Assembly: GCF_025736935.1 (NCBI RefSeq)
Contig: NZ_CP107048.1
Location: 806,001-870,000, forward strand
DNA: 64,000 bases
Direction: 5' to 3'
From: Qipengyuania sp. SS22
GTDB taxonomy: Bacteria; Pseudomonadota; Alphaproteobacteria; Sphingomonadales; Sphingomonadaceae
The notes under the pieces: generated by a model
Told to the model about the DNA's origin: nothing
Seen by the model: the letters and a program-made list of their open reading frames with translations, nothing else
Databases searched by the model: none
Shown: in pieces, positions 19,701 through 27,903 of the stretch
Numbering within the stretch: the first letter of the stretch is position 1
How the letters are laid out: each line of letters starts with the position of its first letter
Translations under genes and position numbers: made by a program

Positions 19701-20055
19701 GCTGATCCTGCCGGCGGTGAAGACGCTGCTCGACAAGGGCTTCCGCGTCATCGCCACCGGCGGCACGCAGCAGTATCTGACCCAGCAGGGTCTGGCGGTC
19801 GAACCGGTCAACAAGGTGGCCGAAGGGCGCCCGCATATCGTCGATGCGATCATCGACGGCGCGGTGCAGCTGATCTTCAACACCACCGAGGGTTGGCAGT
19901 CGCTGCTCGACAGCAAATCGATCCGCGAAGCGGCGCTGGAAAAGAAGCTGCCCTACTACACCACGGCCGCCGCTTCGCTGGCCGTTGCGCAGGCAATCGC
20001 AGAGGTTTCGCCGGACCAGCTTGAAGTACGTTCGTTGCAAGACTATTATAGCTGA
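16732..20055 (+). CDS. carB: Carbamoyl-phosphate synthase large subunit
   Basis: A 1107-residue enzyme with two homologous ATP-grasp halves. Each begins with a nucleotide-type segment ([21 protein letters not shown] and [21 protein letters not shown]). The halves carry the ATP-grasp motifs [20 protein letters not shown] and [20 protein letters not shown]. The C-terminal allosteric MGS-like domain ([20 protein letters not shown] onward) normally binds regulators such as UMP or IMP and ornithine. The ATG at 16732 begins [14 protein letters not shown], the usual CarB start. carA lies upstream but is separated by the inserted gene. Confidence 0.98.
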   Translation: MPKRTDISSILVIGAGPIIIGQACEFDYSGTQAIKALKEEGYRVILVNSNPATIMTDPEMADATYVEPITPEIVAKIIAKERPDAVLPTMGGQTALNCALALFNDGTFEKYGVQMIGADADAIDKAENRQRFREAMDKIGLESARSGVANTVDEALAVLERTGLPSIIRPSFTLGGTGGGIAYNKPEFERIVREGLEASPTTEVLIEESLLGWKEFEMEVVRDRKDNCIIICSIENVDPMGVHTGDSITVAPALTLTDKEYQIMRTASINVLREIGVETGGSNVQFAVNPDDGRLIVIEMNPRVSRSSALASKATGFPIARVAAKLAVGYTLDEIQNEITGATPASFEPTIDYVVTKIPRFAFEKFKGAKNELSTAMKSVGEVMAIGRCFAESMQKALRGLETDLDGFNRVTELEGVSRDKIVASLSQRTPERILKIAQAFREGLSVEDIQPITGFDPWFLRQIEAIIYEENMIAHNGLPNTEVEMRRLKAMGFSDKRLATLAVRSVGVAGGLGETQAKRSGLLHDALRAMAGATSEQEVRNLRRKLGVYPVYKRIDSCAAEFEAITPYMYSTYEAPSFGEAEDEADPSDRRKIVILGGGPNRIGQGIEFDYCCVHACFALAEAGFETIMVNCNPETVSTDYDTSDRLYFEPLTEEDVLEIMRVEMSKGEVVGVIVQFGGQTPLKLAAALEREGIPILGTSPDAIDLAEDRERFAKLVSKLKLMQPLNGIAKSRDEAAAVAARIGYPVLLRPSYVLGGRAMEIVDSEAQLDDYIATAVNVSGDSPVLVDQYLRDAVECDVDVVSDGTEVRIAGVMQHIEEAGVHSGDSACTLPPYNLPQDIIAEMERQATELAVALEVRGLMNVQFAVKEGEVYLIEVNPRASRTVPFVAKAIGRPIAKVAARVMAGEPLSAFEPFDLNPNHMAVKEAVFPFARFPGADPALSPEMKSTGEVMGIDRGFAAAFLKSQLGVGMTPPQEGTLFVSVKDTDKPLILPAVKTLLDKGFRVIATGGTQQYLTQQGLAVEPVNKVAEGRPHIVDAIIDGAVQLIFNTTEGWQSLLDSKSIREAALEKKLPYYTTAAASLAVAQAIAEVSPDQLEVRSLQDYYS

Positions 20056-20080
20056 CGAAAAACACGCTCCCCCTCCCGAC

Positions 20081-20125
20081 ATTCGAACCGCTTGTGTTCC
20101 GCAATCCGGCGGACCGGGTTCGAAT
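20081..20125. repeat. Inverted repeat in the carB-greA gap
   Basis: ATTCGAACC (20081-20089) and GGTTCGAAT (20117-20125) form a 9 bp stem around a 27 nt GC-rich loop. There is no following U tract, so this is not a typical terminator. The TTCGAA core resembles a tRNA T-loop, but no cloverleaf can be folded. Confidence 0.4.
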
Positions 20126-20166
20126 TGTCCCCGGGGGCTAGCCGGAACAGGAAGGATAAGAGCCCT

Positions 20167-20634
20167 ATGGAAAAAGTGCCGATGCTGGCCGAGGGCTACG
20201 AACAGCTCACGGCGGAACTCAAGGTCCTGCGTGCCGAGCGTCCCCTGATCGTCGATGCGATCGAGGAAGCACGTGCGCATGGCGACCTCTCGGAAAATGC
20301 CGAATACCACGCGGCCAAGGAACGCCAGGGCCATGTGGAAACGCAGATCGCCGACCTTGAGGACAAGGTTACCCGCGCGCAGATCATCGATCCCACCACG
20401 CTGTCGGGCGACAAGGTGATCTTCGGGGCAACGGTCACGCTGCTCGACGAAAACGACAAGCCGGTGCGTTACCAGATCGTGGGTCAGACCGAAGCCGATG
20501 CTGCGAAGGGCCGGATCAGCTACAATTCGCCTATCGGGCGCGCGTTGATCGGCAAACAGCTCGAGGAAGAGGTCGAAGTGACCGTTCCCTCGGGTGACAA
20601 GTTCTACCTGATCGACAAGATCGAATTCATCTGA
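20167..20634 (+). CDS. greA: Transcription elongation factor GreA
   Basis: A 155-residue GreA. The N-terminal coiled coil contains the acidic tip segment [22 protein letters not shown], whose D and E residues enter the RNA polymerase secondary channel. The C-terminal FKBP-like domain has [27 protein letters not shown]. It rescues arrested elongation complexes by stimulating transcript cleavage. The start at 20167 follows AGGAAGG at an acceptable distance. It lies 111 bp after carB on the same strand. Confidence 0.97.
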   Translation: MEKVPMLAEGYEQLTAELKVLRAERPLIVDAIEEARAHGDLSENAEYHAAKERQGHVETQIADLEDKVTRAQIIDPTTLSGDKVIFGATVTLLDENDKPVRYQIVGQTEADAAKGRISYNSPIGRALIGKQLEEEVEVTVPSGDKFYLIDKIEFI

Positions 20635-20641
20635 TCGGCGG

Positions 20642-20661
20642 GGCCCCGCTGATGCGGGGCC
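20642..20661. terminator. Hairpin between greA and the acetyltransferase gene
   Basis: GGCCCCGC / GCGGGGCC with a 4 nt loop lies directly between the two convergent stop codons. No U tract follows on either strand, so it may act only as an RNA 3'-end stabiliser. Confidence 0.5.
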
Positions 20662-21150
20662 TCACGACAGCGGCTTTTCCATTCCCCAATTGTGGATCGG
20701 GACCTCCCGGTCCCCATGCGCGAGGGTGAATTCGCGCTTCTGCGCTGCGACGAACCCGGCTCGCTCGAAAGCGGGGCGGGCAAGATCGCTGGCCTCGCTG
20801 TAGAGGCGCCCCATCCCGTGCTCGCGCGCATAGGTCGTCGCGGTTGCCAGCAACTGCGTGGCGAGCCCGCGCCGTGTGTGGTCGGGATGGTTGTAGAGAT
20901 GGTCGATATGCCCGTCTTGTTCGAGCAGGACATAGGCGACCGGCCGGTCCTCGACATCGGCCGCGACGAAAATCACATCGCCAGCGGCAACCCGCTCCCG
21001 ATACCGCTGGGCACCGGGATGGCGCGCGGCCCACGCAGCAACCTGCGCAGGCGAATAGGCGTGCGGCCCGATATCTGTGATCGCCGAGATGAGGATTGCA
21101 GCCAGCACCTCGGCATCATCGTCGCGATACGGCCTGATTACATAGGCCAT
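20662..21150 (-). CDS. GNAT family N-acetyltransferase
   Basis: A 162-residue acetyltransferase. The N-terminal MAYVIRPYRDDDAEVLAAIL is the typical GNAT beta1-alpha1 start. The acetyl-CoA pyrophosphate-binding motif is DHTRRGLATQLLA (R-x-x-G-x-A variant), followed by the ASDLARPAFERAGF motif. It resembles the YafP-type group of GNAT enzymes. The substrate cannot be predicted. It lies 7 nt downstream of the DUF4170 gene. Confidence 0.88.
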   Translation of the reverse strand: MAYVIRPYRDDDAEVLAAILISAITDIGPHAYSPAQVAAWAARHPGAQRYRERVAAGDVIFVAADVEDRPVAYVLLEQDGHIDHLYNHPDHTRRGLATQLLATATTYAREHGMGRLYSEASDLARPAFERAGFVAAQKREFTLAHGDREVPIHNWGMEKPLS

Positions 21151-21157
21151 CGCGAAA

Positions 21158-21388
21158 TTACGCGCTGGGATCGAGCAGCTTGTGCAGGTGGACGATCACG
21201 TATTTCATCTCGGCATCGTCGACGGTGCGCTGCGCGTTGGCCCGCCAGGCGTCGACTGCAGCGTCATTGCTGCTGAACACGCCGGCGACGTGGATGCTCT
21301 CGGGATCGGCAAAGGTCACGCTGCGCGGATCGGTCACCCGGCCACCCATCACCAGGTAGAGCGTCTGCTTGCTCTCGGTTTCTTCCAT
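21158..21388 (-). CDS. DUF4170 family small protein
   Basis: A 76-residue protein beginning MEETESKQTLYLVMGGRVTDPRSVTFADPESIHVAG. The YLVMGGRV start and the later segment VVG-like FSSNDAAVDAWRANAQRTVDDAEMKYVIVHLHKLLDP match, from memory, the small alphaproteobacterial DUF4170 proteins of unknown function. The ATG at 21388 is chosen because homologues are about this length; the longer frame upstream covers a terminator hairpin. It is a soluble cytoplasmic protein, followed after 7 nt by the GNAT gene. Confidence 0.8.
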   Translation of the reverse strand: MEETESKQTLYLVMGGRVTDPRSVTFADPESIHVAGVFSSNDAAVDAWRANAQRTVDDAEMKYVIVHLHKLLDPSA

Positions 21389-21438
21389 GGAATCGTCTTT
21401 CTCGAAGGGGAGGGAGAGGAATGGCTGCGGCACATAGC

Positions 21439-21472
21439 GAAAGCGGCGCGACAGGCAAGCCCGTCGCGCCGC
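21439..21472 (-). terminator. Terminator after the gene at 21498-22028
   Basis: A 10 bp stem GCGGCGCGAC / GTCGCGCCGC (21443-21452 and 21463-21472) is followed on the minus strand by CTTTCGC. The U tract is short. Confidence 0.55.
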
Positions 21473-21497
21473 TACGGCATCCTTGCGATGCTTTGGC

Positions 21498-22028
21498 TTA
21501 GTGCTTGATGCCGGTCCGCAGCGCCCGATAGGCGCGGCTGCCCTTGCGCCCGGCCTTGCGGCTCGAGCTACGCAGCGCATCGCCGGCGACGTCGAGCTTG
21601 TAGGATGCATCGCGGCGAAGACCGCGTGCGGTCGTGGCGGCGCTGTCGCTCAGATCTTCGAGCCGGTCTCCGGCGAACTGCGCGCCGTCGGCCATGCCGT
21701 CGATCATCCGCGCGCCATAGGCGAGTGCGGCATCGGCGGTGATTGCCGCAATAGTGCCGCCGCGACGACCGAGCCGGCGGCCGGGGCGCGTCATCGCACC
21801 GATCGCCAGACCGGCGACGAGCACGCCGCCAATGACGGCGAAAGGGTGCTTCTTGGTGAATTCGACTGCGCTGTCGGCAGCATCCTTGGCCTGATCGGCC
21901 AGGCTACGCGCTTCGTTGCGCTTCTCACCCGCTTCGATCCGGTCGCGCAATTGCTCGCGCTTCTGCTCGTCGCTCAACTTGCTATCGGCGCTGATCGGTG
22001 TGACGTTGTTCTCGGCTGCATCGGCCAT
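21498..22028 (-). CDS. Membrane-anchored hypothetical protein of the YqjD/DUF883-like cluster
   Basis: A 176-residue protein. A charged helical N-terminal half (KLSDEQKREQLRDRIEAGEKRNEARSLADQAKDAADSAVEF) precedes TKKHPFAVIGGVLVAGLAIGAMTRPGRR, a glycine-rich membrane segment following KKHP as in ElaB/YqjD proteins. A further amphipathic region and a basic C-terminus (RSSSRKAGRKGSRAYRALR) follow. The arrangement suggests an inner-membrane protein with a basic tail that could touch nucleic acid or ribosomes. It is the last gene of a four-gene row of similar proteins. I infer an envelope-stress role from the E. coli yqjDEK comparison only. Confidence 0.65.
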   Translation of the reverse strand: MADAAENNVTPISADSKLSDEQKREQLRDRIEAGEKRNEARSLADQAKDAADSAVEFTKKHPFAVIGGVLVAGLAIGAMTRPGRRLGRRGGTIAAITADAALAYGARMIDGMADGAQFAGDRLEDLSDSAATTARGLRRDASYKLDVAGDALRSSSRKAGRKGSRAYRALRTGIKH

Positions 22029-22076
22029 GGTAAATCTCCGGAATTTGCGTTCGTAAAGCCAACGGATCGGGCGGGC

Positions 22077-22400
22077 CTAACGTTCCGATTCTCCATCATA
22101 TTCGTCACGTTCGTCGTCCGTCTCGCGATCGAAGCCGAGCACGTCGAGGATCGGATTGCGTGCGAACCAGACGACGATGGCTGCGACCAGCGCGGCGAGC
22201 GCGCCGCGATTGTCTTCGGCGACATCGATCGCCTCTTCGTAAAGCTCGGCCGCACCTTCGCGGACCCGGTCGAACGCACGCTCGCCAAGGCTCTTGTGAG
22301 AAAAATCGGATTTGAGATGCTCGATATCCGCCTCGACGAGGGCGCGGGCAGATTGGCGCAGATACTTGTCTTCGAGCATGCGCGTGCGACGGTCACTCAT
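22077..22400 (-). CDS. Small hypothetical membrane protein of the YqjD/YqjE-like cluster
   Basis: A 107-residue protein. A basic/acidic helical N-terminus (MSDRRTRMLEDKYLRQSARALVEADIEHLKSDF) is followed by GALAALVAAIVVWFARNPILDVLG, one membrane segment, and a very acidic tail (DRETDDERDEYDGESER). Its start overlaps the stop of the YqjE-like gene by 4 nt (ATGA), so the two are translationally coupled. No recognised domain. Confidence 0.65.
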   Translation of the reverse strand: MSDRRTRMLEDKYLRQSARALVEADIEHLKSDFSHKSLGERAFDRVREGAAELYEEAIDVAEDNRGALAALVAAIVVWFARNPILDVLGFDRETDDERDEYDGESER

Positions 22401-22831
22401 TCGCCATCCCCATCGTCGAAGGCCTCGCGAATATCATCGAGCCGTCCTTTAAGAAAGCGCAGCATGATAATCCCGGCGATGATCAGCGCTAGCGTGACTA
22501 CCGCGGTCGCAGCCCATGGGCCGATGACCGGTGCCAGTGCGATCACTATTCCGACCGTCGCTGCGATCAGGGCCAGGTGGAACACGCCGAATGCGCCCAA
22601 GGCGAACGCAATGGCACCCTTGGTCCGGTTCCCGATATAGCCGGCGCGGCTTTTCTGAAACCGCAGCTCGGCCTCGGCATAGCTCTTGCCGTCCTCGAAT
22701 AGTGCCAGGACATCATCGGTCAGCGAAAATGGCTGAGCTTCCTCGCCCTCCGGTTCGGAAGTCTCGTGTTCGTCGGGCAAATCGAACGGGCCGGAAAATT
22801 CCTCGGCCCGTTCAGTGTCATCGTCGCGCAT
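22397..22831 (-). CDS. Phage-holin-fold / YqjE-like membrane protein
   Basis: A 144-residue protein. An acidic N-terminal half (MRDDDTERAEEFSGPFDLPDEHETSEPEGEE) leads into SLTDDVLALFEDGKSYAEAELRFQKSRAGYIGNRTKGA. Two long transmembrane helices follow (AIAFALGAFGVFHLALIAATVG and WAATAVVTLALIIAGIIMLRFL) and an acidic end. This is the architecture of the YqjE / putative Actinobacterial Holin-X group, which is unrelated to lysis despite the name. GGGGGA lies just upstream of the ATG at 22831. It sits 22 nt downstream of the YqjD-like gene, reproducing the yqjD-yqjE order of E. coli. Confidence 0.72.
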   Translation of the reverse strand: MRDDDTERAEEFSGPFDLPDEHETSEPEGEEAQPFSLTDDVLALFEDGKSYAEAELRFQKSRAGYIGNRTKGAIAFALGAFGVFHLALIAATVGIVIALAPVIGPWAATAVVTLALIIAGIIMLRFLKGRLDDIREAFDDGDGE

Positions 22832-22853
22832 GCAGTCCCCCGTAACCGGTCGC

Positions 22854-23504
22854 TTAGCGCGAACCGCGGAATAGGCGCGAAAGCATGAAGCCGACAACGG
22901 CGGCGATGCCGATTGCCTTGCCCGGGCTCTTGCGGACGAATTCGCGGCCGTCTTCGACGAGATCGTCGACGCTTTTCTCGTCGAGCTTGCTGGCATAGCC
23001 GTCGAGCGACTTCGAAGCGGTGCGAGCATAATCGCCGTATTTCGCGCCGAGCTTGTCGTCGACCTGATAGGCGTTCTCGTCGACCAGCTTGCTCAGCGAA
23101 CGCAGGCCTTCGCCCGCCTTCACCTTGCCTTCGGTCGCCAGTTCGCGGCCCTTGACCTTGGCATCTTCGCCATAGGTGCGCGCTTCGGCGACCCAATCGT
23201 CACCCTTGCCCTTGGCCTGCTCGCGATACGCGGTGGCCCGGTCCTTGCCTTCGGCCTTGAGCGCGGCGGCGCCAGCCTTGGCTTCCTCGAGCGCGGCGTT
23301 GAAGCGCGACTTGGCTTCGGTGCGATTGTCAGAAGTGTTTGCGGGGGTTGCAGTATTGGTCACTGATGCGGTCTCCTTCGCTGCGCCCTGCTTCGCCGCA
23401 GGTTTGCGCGGCGTGCTGGCGGTGGCGGATTTCTTGGCTGCGGGTTTCTTTGTGGCAGGACTTTTGCGCTTCTTGGGTGCGCCGCCTGCGGTGGTTTCTG
23501 CCAT
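22854..23504 (-). CDS. Histone-H1-like Lys/Ala-rich protein with YqjD/DUF883-type membrane anchor
   Basis: A 216-residue protein with three parts. Residues 1-60 are rich in Lys/Ala/Pro/Thr (APKKRKSPATKKPAAKKSAT), resembling the DNA-binding tails of bacterial H1-like proteins. Residues about 62-180 are a long charged helix with repeated AKA/KG patterns, probably coiled coil. The C-terminus FVRKSPGKAIGIAAVVGFMLSRLFRGSR is the membrane anchor typical of ElaB/YqjD/DUF883 proteins. E. coli YqjD binds ribosomes at the inner membrane in stationary phase; a nucleic-acid or ribosome tether is therefore a reasonable guess. A perfect GGAAC-N16-CGTT promoter lies upstream. The ATG at 23504 is used because the longer upstream frame would run into eno. 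Confidence 0.72.
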   Translation of the reverse strand: MAETTAGGAPKKRKSPATKKPAAKKSATASTPRKPAAKQGAAKETASVTNTATPANTSDNRTEAKSRFNAALEEAKAGAAALKAEGKDRATAYREQAKGKGDDWVAEARTYGEDAKVKGRELATEGKVKAGEGLRSLSKLVDENAYQVDDKLGAKYGDYARTASKSLDGYASKLDEKSVDDLVEDGREFVRKSPGKAIGIAAVVGFMLSRLFRGSR

Positions 23505-23561
23505 GATGCTGGTCCTTGCCCTCACTTGGTTGTCGTCCGGCGTTTCCGCCTTCAATGTTGC

Positions 23562-23586
23562 AACGCAACTTGCACACCAATGTTCC
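23562..23586 (-). promoter_or_regulatory. EcfG-type general stress response promoter
   Basis: On the minus strand GGAAC (23582-23586), a 16 nt spacer and CGTT (23562-23565) match the alphaproteobacterial sigma-EcfG consensus exactly. It lies about 58 bp upstream of the YqjD-like start codon and would drive the four-gene cluster under stress. Confidence 0.65.
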
Positions 23587-23595
23587 GACGAATAA

Positions 23596-24954
<1,359 letters not shown>

Positions 24955-24967
24955 TATTCCGGGAGTA

Positions 24968-24993
24968 GGGAGTTTCGGCCAACCTAAACTCCC
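24968..24993. terminator. Hairpin after eno
   Basis: GGGAGTTT / AAACTCCC form an 8 bp stem with a 10 nt loop, 13 bp after the eno stop and before the convergent small gene. There is no U tract, so terminator activity is uncertain. Confidence 0.4.
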
Positions 24994-25012
24994 CACACAG
25001 CGGTATTGGAGC

Positions 25013-25258
25013 CTAGGCTCGGTTCTTCGGATGGAACCAGTATTGCCACACGCCCCAGGCGTTTATCAGCAGGAGGATGCCGTTCATCGCCGCGAGCGGG
25101 ATCGCGTCCTCGGTCAGCCCAATGTAGATCCATAGCGCGGAAACCACGCAGAACAGCACGAACCCCCAGGCGGTGGCGCGGCGACCCATGTCGAAAGCGA
25201 TCATCGATGCGGCGAGGACGGTGCCGATCGAAGTGATCCATTCGAGGGCACCATTCAT
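25013..25258 (-). CDS. Small three-helix membrane protein
   Basis: An 81-residue hydrophobic protein beginning MNGALEWITSIGTVLAASMIAF. Three predicted membrane segments are IGTVLAASMIAFDM, AWGFVLFCVVSALWIYIGL and AIPLAAMNGILLLINAWGVWQYWF; it ends HPKNRA. The pattern resembles small inner-membrane proteins of the YgjV type, but I cannot name a family. A near-consensus EcfG-type promoter lies 27-51 bp upstream. It is convergent with eno and divergent from the phosphotransferase. Confidence 0.7.
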   Translation of the reverse strand: MNGALEWITSIGTVLAASMIAFDMGRRATAWGFVLFCVVSALWIYIGLTEDAIPLAAMNGILLLINAWGVWQYWFHPKNRA

Positions 25259-25284
25259 GATTGTCTCTCTTGCATGATTGTCAG

Positions 25285-25309
25285 GACGCATAAGGGCAGC
25301 TAGCGTTCC
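25285..25309 (-). promoter_or_regulatory. Candidate EcfG-type promoter for the small membrane protein
   Basis: On the minus strand GGAAC (25305-25309), a 16 nt spacer and CGTC (25285-25288) give one mismatch to the CGTT -10 consensus. The spacing is identical to the promoter at 23562-23586, and the distance to the start codon (about 27 nt) is suitable. Confidence 0.45.
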
Positions 25310-25338
25310 GCAAAATTGCTCTTTGTGGGAGGGGGGCT

Positions 25339-26388
25339 TTGGGAAAATTTCCGGCGCATCCGGACGAGGTCAGCGCTGCGTGGCTTGGCGCGCAGCTAAA
25401 CGCGCGTGTCGACACCGTACGCTGGGAGCCGATCGGCACCGGGCAGGTGGGCGACAGCGTGCGCTTCTTCTTGACGGGGGAGGGCGTACCACCAACGCTT
25501 GCAGGCAAGTTCCCGGCAGAGGACGCCAGCAGCCGCGGCACCGCCGCGCTGTTCGGGCTCTATCGCAAGGAAGTCGAGTTTTACCGCCACGCCGCGCCGC
25601 TACTCGATGTGCGCGTGCCGGAGGTCTATTTCACCGATGTTGACGAGACGGGCGGCGCCTTTATCCTCCTGTGCGAGGACATGGGGCCAGCCCGGCAGGG
25701 CGACCAGATCGCGGGGTGCGGGATTGAGGATGCGCGCGCCGCCATCCGGCAGGCAGCCGCGATACATGCCCCCAGTTGGGGCCGCCGCGAACTGCTCGAT
25801 GCCGAATGGATCGCCCCGCGTGCGGACCTGCGCCAGCAGCTCGGCGTGATGTATCCGCAGGCGCAGGCGGTCTTTCGCGAGCGTTACGGCGAAATGCTCG
25901 AGCCCGAATTCATGTTGATCTGTGAACAATTGCGCGAAGCGAGCGCGGCCTGGTTCGAGCGCGACGATCCCCCGCAATGCCTTGTCCATGGCGATTTCCG
26001 CCTCGACAACATGCTGTTCGATATTCGCGACGGAAGCGAGCCGATTGCGATCCTCGACTGGCAGACGGTGGCCGCAGGCAGGCCGATGACCGATGTCGGC
26101 TATTTCATGGGCTGCGGTATCGGGGCGTCATTATGGCGCGATCACGAACGCGAATTGCTCGACCTGTGGCGCGCGGAGATGCGCGTCGGCGGGATCGACC
26201 TGACCCATGAGGAAATCGAGCACGATTACCGGCTCGGCATCCTCCATGGCGTGTCGACCGCCGTGTTCAGCGCGGCCTTTGTTGAGCGGACCGATCGCGG
26301 CGATGCGAATTTCCTGTCGATGGCGCGCGGGGCCTGTTCGCTGGCGCTCGAGCGCGATAGTATCCAGATATTGAAGGAGGTGACCTAG
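25339..26388 (+). CDS. Aminoglycoside-phosphotransferase-fold kinase
   Basis: A 349-residue member of the APH/choline kinase fold. It has a catalytic loop CLVHGDFRLDNMLF (HGDxxxxN) and the metal-binding Asp in AILDWQTV. The N-lobe includes the nucleotide-binding Lys in LAGKFPAED, with the downstream FILLCEDMG hinge. Proteins like this act on small-molecule hydroxyls; close relatives are associated with acyl-CoA/xenobiotic metabolism rather than antibiotic resistance. The frame opens with TTG at 25339 preceded by GGAGGGGGG, so a TTG start is likely. Its stop overlaps the GTG start of the next gene. Confidence 0.8.
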   Translation: MGKFPAHPDEVSAAWLGAQLNARVDTVRWEPIGTGQVGDSVRFFLTGEGVPPTLAGKFPAEDASSRGTAALFGLYRKEVEFYRHAAPLLDVRVPEVYFTDVDETGGAFILLCEDMGPARQGDQIAGCGIEDARAAIRQAAAIHAPSWGRRELLDAEWIAPRADLRQQLGVMYPQAQAVFRERYGEMLEPEFMLICEQLREASAAWFERDDPPQCLVHGDFRLDNMLFDIRDGSEPIAILDWQTVAAGRPMTDVGYFMGCGIGASLWRDHERELLDLWRAEMRVGGIDLTHEEIEHDYRLGILHGVSTAVFSAAFVERTDRGDANFLSMARGACSLALERDSIQILKEVT

Positions 26389-27479
26389 TGGTTCTGAGCC
26401 GCGGAGACGATTATCCGATCCACCAGACGCCGGAGCCGGTTGCCTTTGCGGGCACCGACCGCAATTTTTACGACCGCTATTTCTTCAACGGCTATGCGCC
26501 CGATGGCAGCGGCTTTTTCGCCGTCGCGCTGGGCGTGTATCCGCATCTCGATATCATCGACGCCCATTTCAACGTCGTCCGTGACGGGGTGCAGTACTGC
26601 GTCCACGCCAGCGCCGAGCTGGGCATGGAGCGGATGGCGATGGCCGCCGGGCCGATCTCGGTCGAGATCATCGAGGCGCTCAACATCCTGCGCATCCGCC
26701 TCGAACCATTCGAGGGCATGGCCGCCGACATCACCTTCACCGGCAGCGCCTTCCCGATCGAGGAACCGCGCTTCACGCACCGGATCGGGCCCCGCGCCTT
26801 CATGGACTACACCCGCATGACGCAGAACGGCGGTTATGAGGGCTGGATCGAAATCGACGGTGCCAAGCAGGATCTGGCTGCCGGAACCAGGGGGACGCGC
26901 GATCGCAGCTGGGGTGTGCGCCCGATTGGCGCGCGCGATCCGCAGCCGATGCCGGGCGCCCCGCTGCCGGGCTTCTTCTGGCAATGGACCCCGATCAATT
27001 TCCCCGGCGGCAGTCTGTTCTTCCATGTCAATAACGACGCCCACGGCAATGCCTGGAACACGCGCGCAGCATGGGCGGGCGAGGGCGCTTCACTCGATGA
27101 CATTACCGAAGGGCATGGCAGCATGCGCACGCGGCTCGAACAGGGCACCCGCTGGCCATCGGGCGGCACGCTGTCACTTGCGCTACGCGGTGCGCCCGAA
27201 CAGGTGACTTTCGAGCCGCTTGGACGGTTCCAGATGCGCGGGCTGGGCTATACCGATCCCAATTGGGGCCATGGCATGTACCATGGCCCGCTCAAGGTCG
27301 TGCGCGAGGATATCGAACTCGACGAGATCGACCCGCTGGCGCCCGAGAACCTGCATGTTCAGGTCCCAGTCCGCGTGCTCGGCAGCGATGGGTCCGAAGG
27401 TATCGGCGTGTTCGAACAGCTGATTATCGGCCCCTTCGCGCCACTCAGGCTCAAGGAGTTCCTCGACGGCGCGAGTTAG
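26388..27479 (+). CDS. Hypothetical protein coupled to the phosphotransferase (hydroxyneurosporene-synthase-like beta fold)
   Basis: A 363-residue soluble beta-rich protein. It starts GTG at 26388, sharing a base with the TAG of the kinase gene. A near-perfect Shine-Dalgarno AAGGAGGTGA lies inside the end of that gene, so the two are strongly coupled. The motifs [28 protein letters not shown] and [25 protein letters not shown] resemble the CrtC/AttH lipocalin-like proteins with two beta domains (from memory; recent Pfam DUF7064/7065). No signal peptide. The pair probably works on the same unknown lipid or terpenoid-like substrate (inference). Confidence 0.68.
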   Translation: MVLSRGDDYPIHQTPEPVAFAGTDRNFYDRYFFNGYAPDGSGFFAVALGVYPHLDIIDAHFNVVRDGVQYCVHASAELGMERMAMAAGPISVEIIEALNILRIRLEPFEGMAADITFTGSAFPIEEPRFTHRIGPRAFMDYTRMTQNGGYEGWIEIDGAKQDLAAGTRGTRDRSWGVRPIGARDPQPMPGAPLPGFFWQWTPINFPGGSLFFHVNNDAHGNAWNTRAAWAGEGASLDDITEGHGSMRTRLEQGTRWPSGGTLSLALRGAPEQVTFEPLGRFQMRGLGYTDPNWGHGMYHGPLKVVREDIELDEIDPLAPENLHVQVPVRVLGSDGSEGIGVFEQLIIGPFAPLRLKEFLDGAS

Positions 27480-27898
27480 CCCGCGAACCGGCCCTGCAGG
27501 TCGAGCAGCGCCATCGCCGCCTTGGCCGCTTCGCCGCCCTTGTCGTTCTGGGCCGGGTCCGCGCGGACCAGCGCCTGCGCCTCGTTCTCGACCGTCAGGA
27601 TACCATTGCCGATGGCCACGCCGTCCATCGTCAGCGCCATGATCCCGCGCGCGCTTTCGCCGGCGACGATCTCGAAGTGATAGGTTTCGCCGCGGATCAC
27701 CACGCCGATCCCGACATAGCCGTCAAAGCGGCCGCTTTCCGAGGCGAGGGCGATCGCGCCGGGGACTTCGAGTGCACCGGGGACCGTGAGCACTTCCACC
27801 TCATGCCCGGCAGCTTCGAGCGCGGCGCGTGCGCCTGCTACCAGCATGTCATTGAGGTGGTCGTAGAAACGGGCTTCGACGATCAGGAAACGGGCCAT
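27476..27898 (-). CDS. ribH: 6,7-dimethyl-8-ribityllumazine synthase
   Basis: A 140-residue lumazine synthase joining the RibB product (3,4-dihydroxy-2-butanone 4-phosphate) with the pyrimidine intermediate in riboflavin synthesis. Motifs are the N-terminal [49 protein letters not shown] (active-site His) and [19 protein letters not shown]. Start: ATG at 27898 has GGAG at good spacing; a GTG at 27907 overlaps the ribB stop but has no proper site. It is translated from the ribB transcript. Confidence 0.95.
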   Translation of the reverse strand: MARFLIVEARFYDHLNDMLVAGARAALEAAGHEVEVLTVPGALEVPGAIALASESGRFDGYVGIGVVIRGETYHFEIVAGESARGIMALTMDGVAIGNGILTVENEAQALVRADPAQNDKGGEAAKAAMALLDLQGRFAG

Positions 27899-27903
27899 GC
27901 GGG

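Noticed and set aside
20081..20130. tRNA T-arm (GGTTCGAAT) between carB and greA
   Set aside because: No acceptor or anticodon stem can be folded around it.
16729..20334. 1201-codon open frame on the minus strand opposite carB
   Set aside because: Mirror frame of a high-GC gene; its translation has no domains and is rich in H/D/R/L typical of antisense reading of carB.
22397..22831. Prophage remnant suggested by a holin-like protein
   Set aside because: The holin fold here is the YqjE-type chromosomal family; no other phage gene, integrase or att repeat is near.
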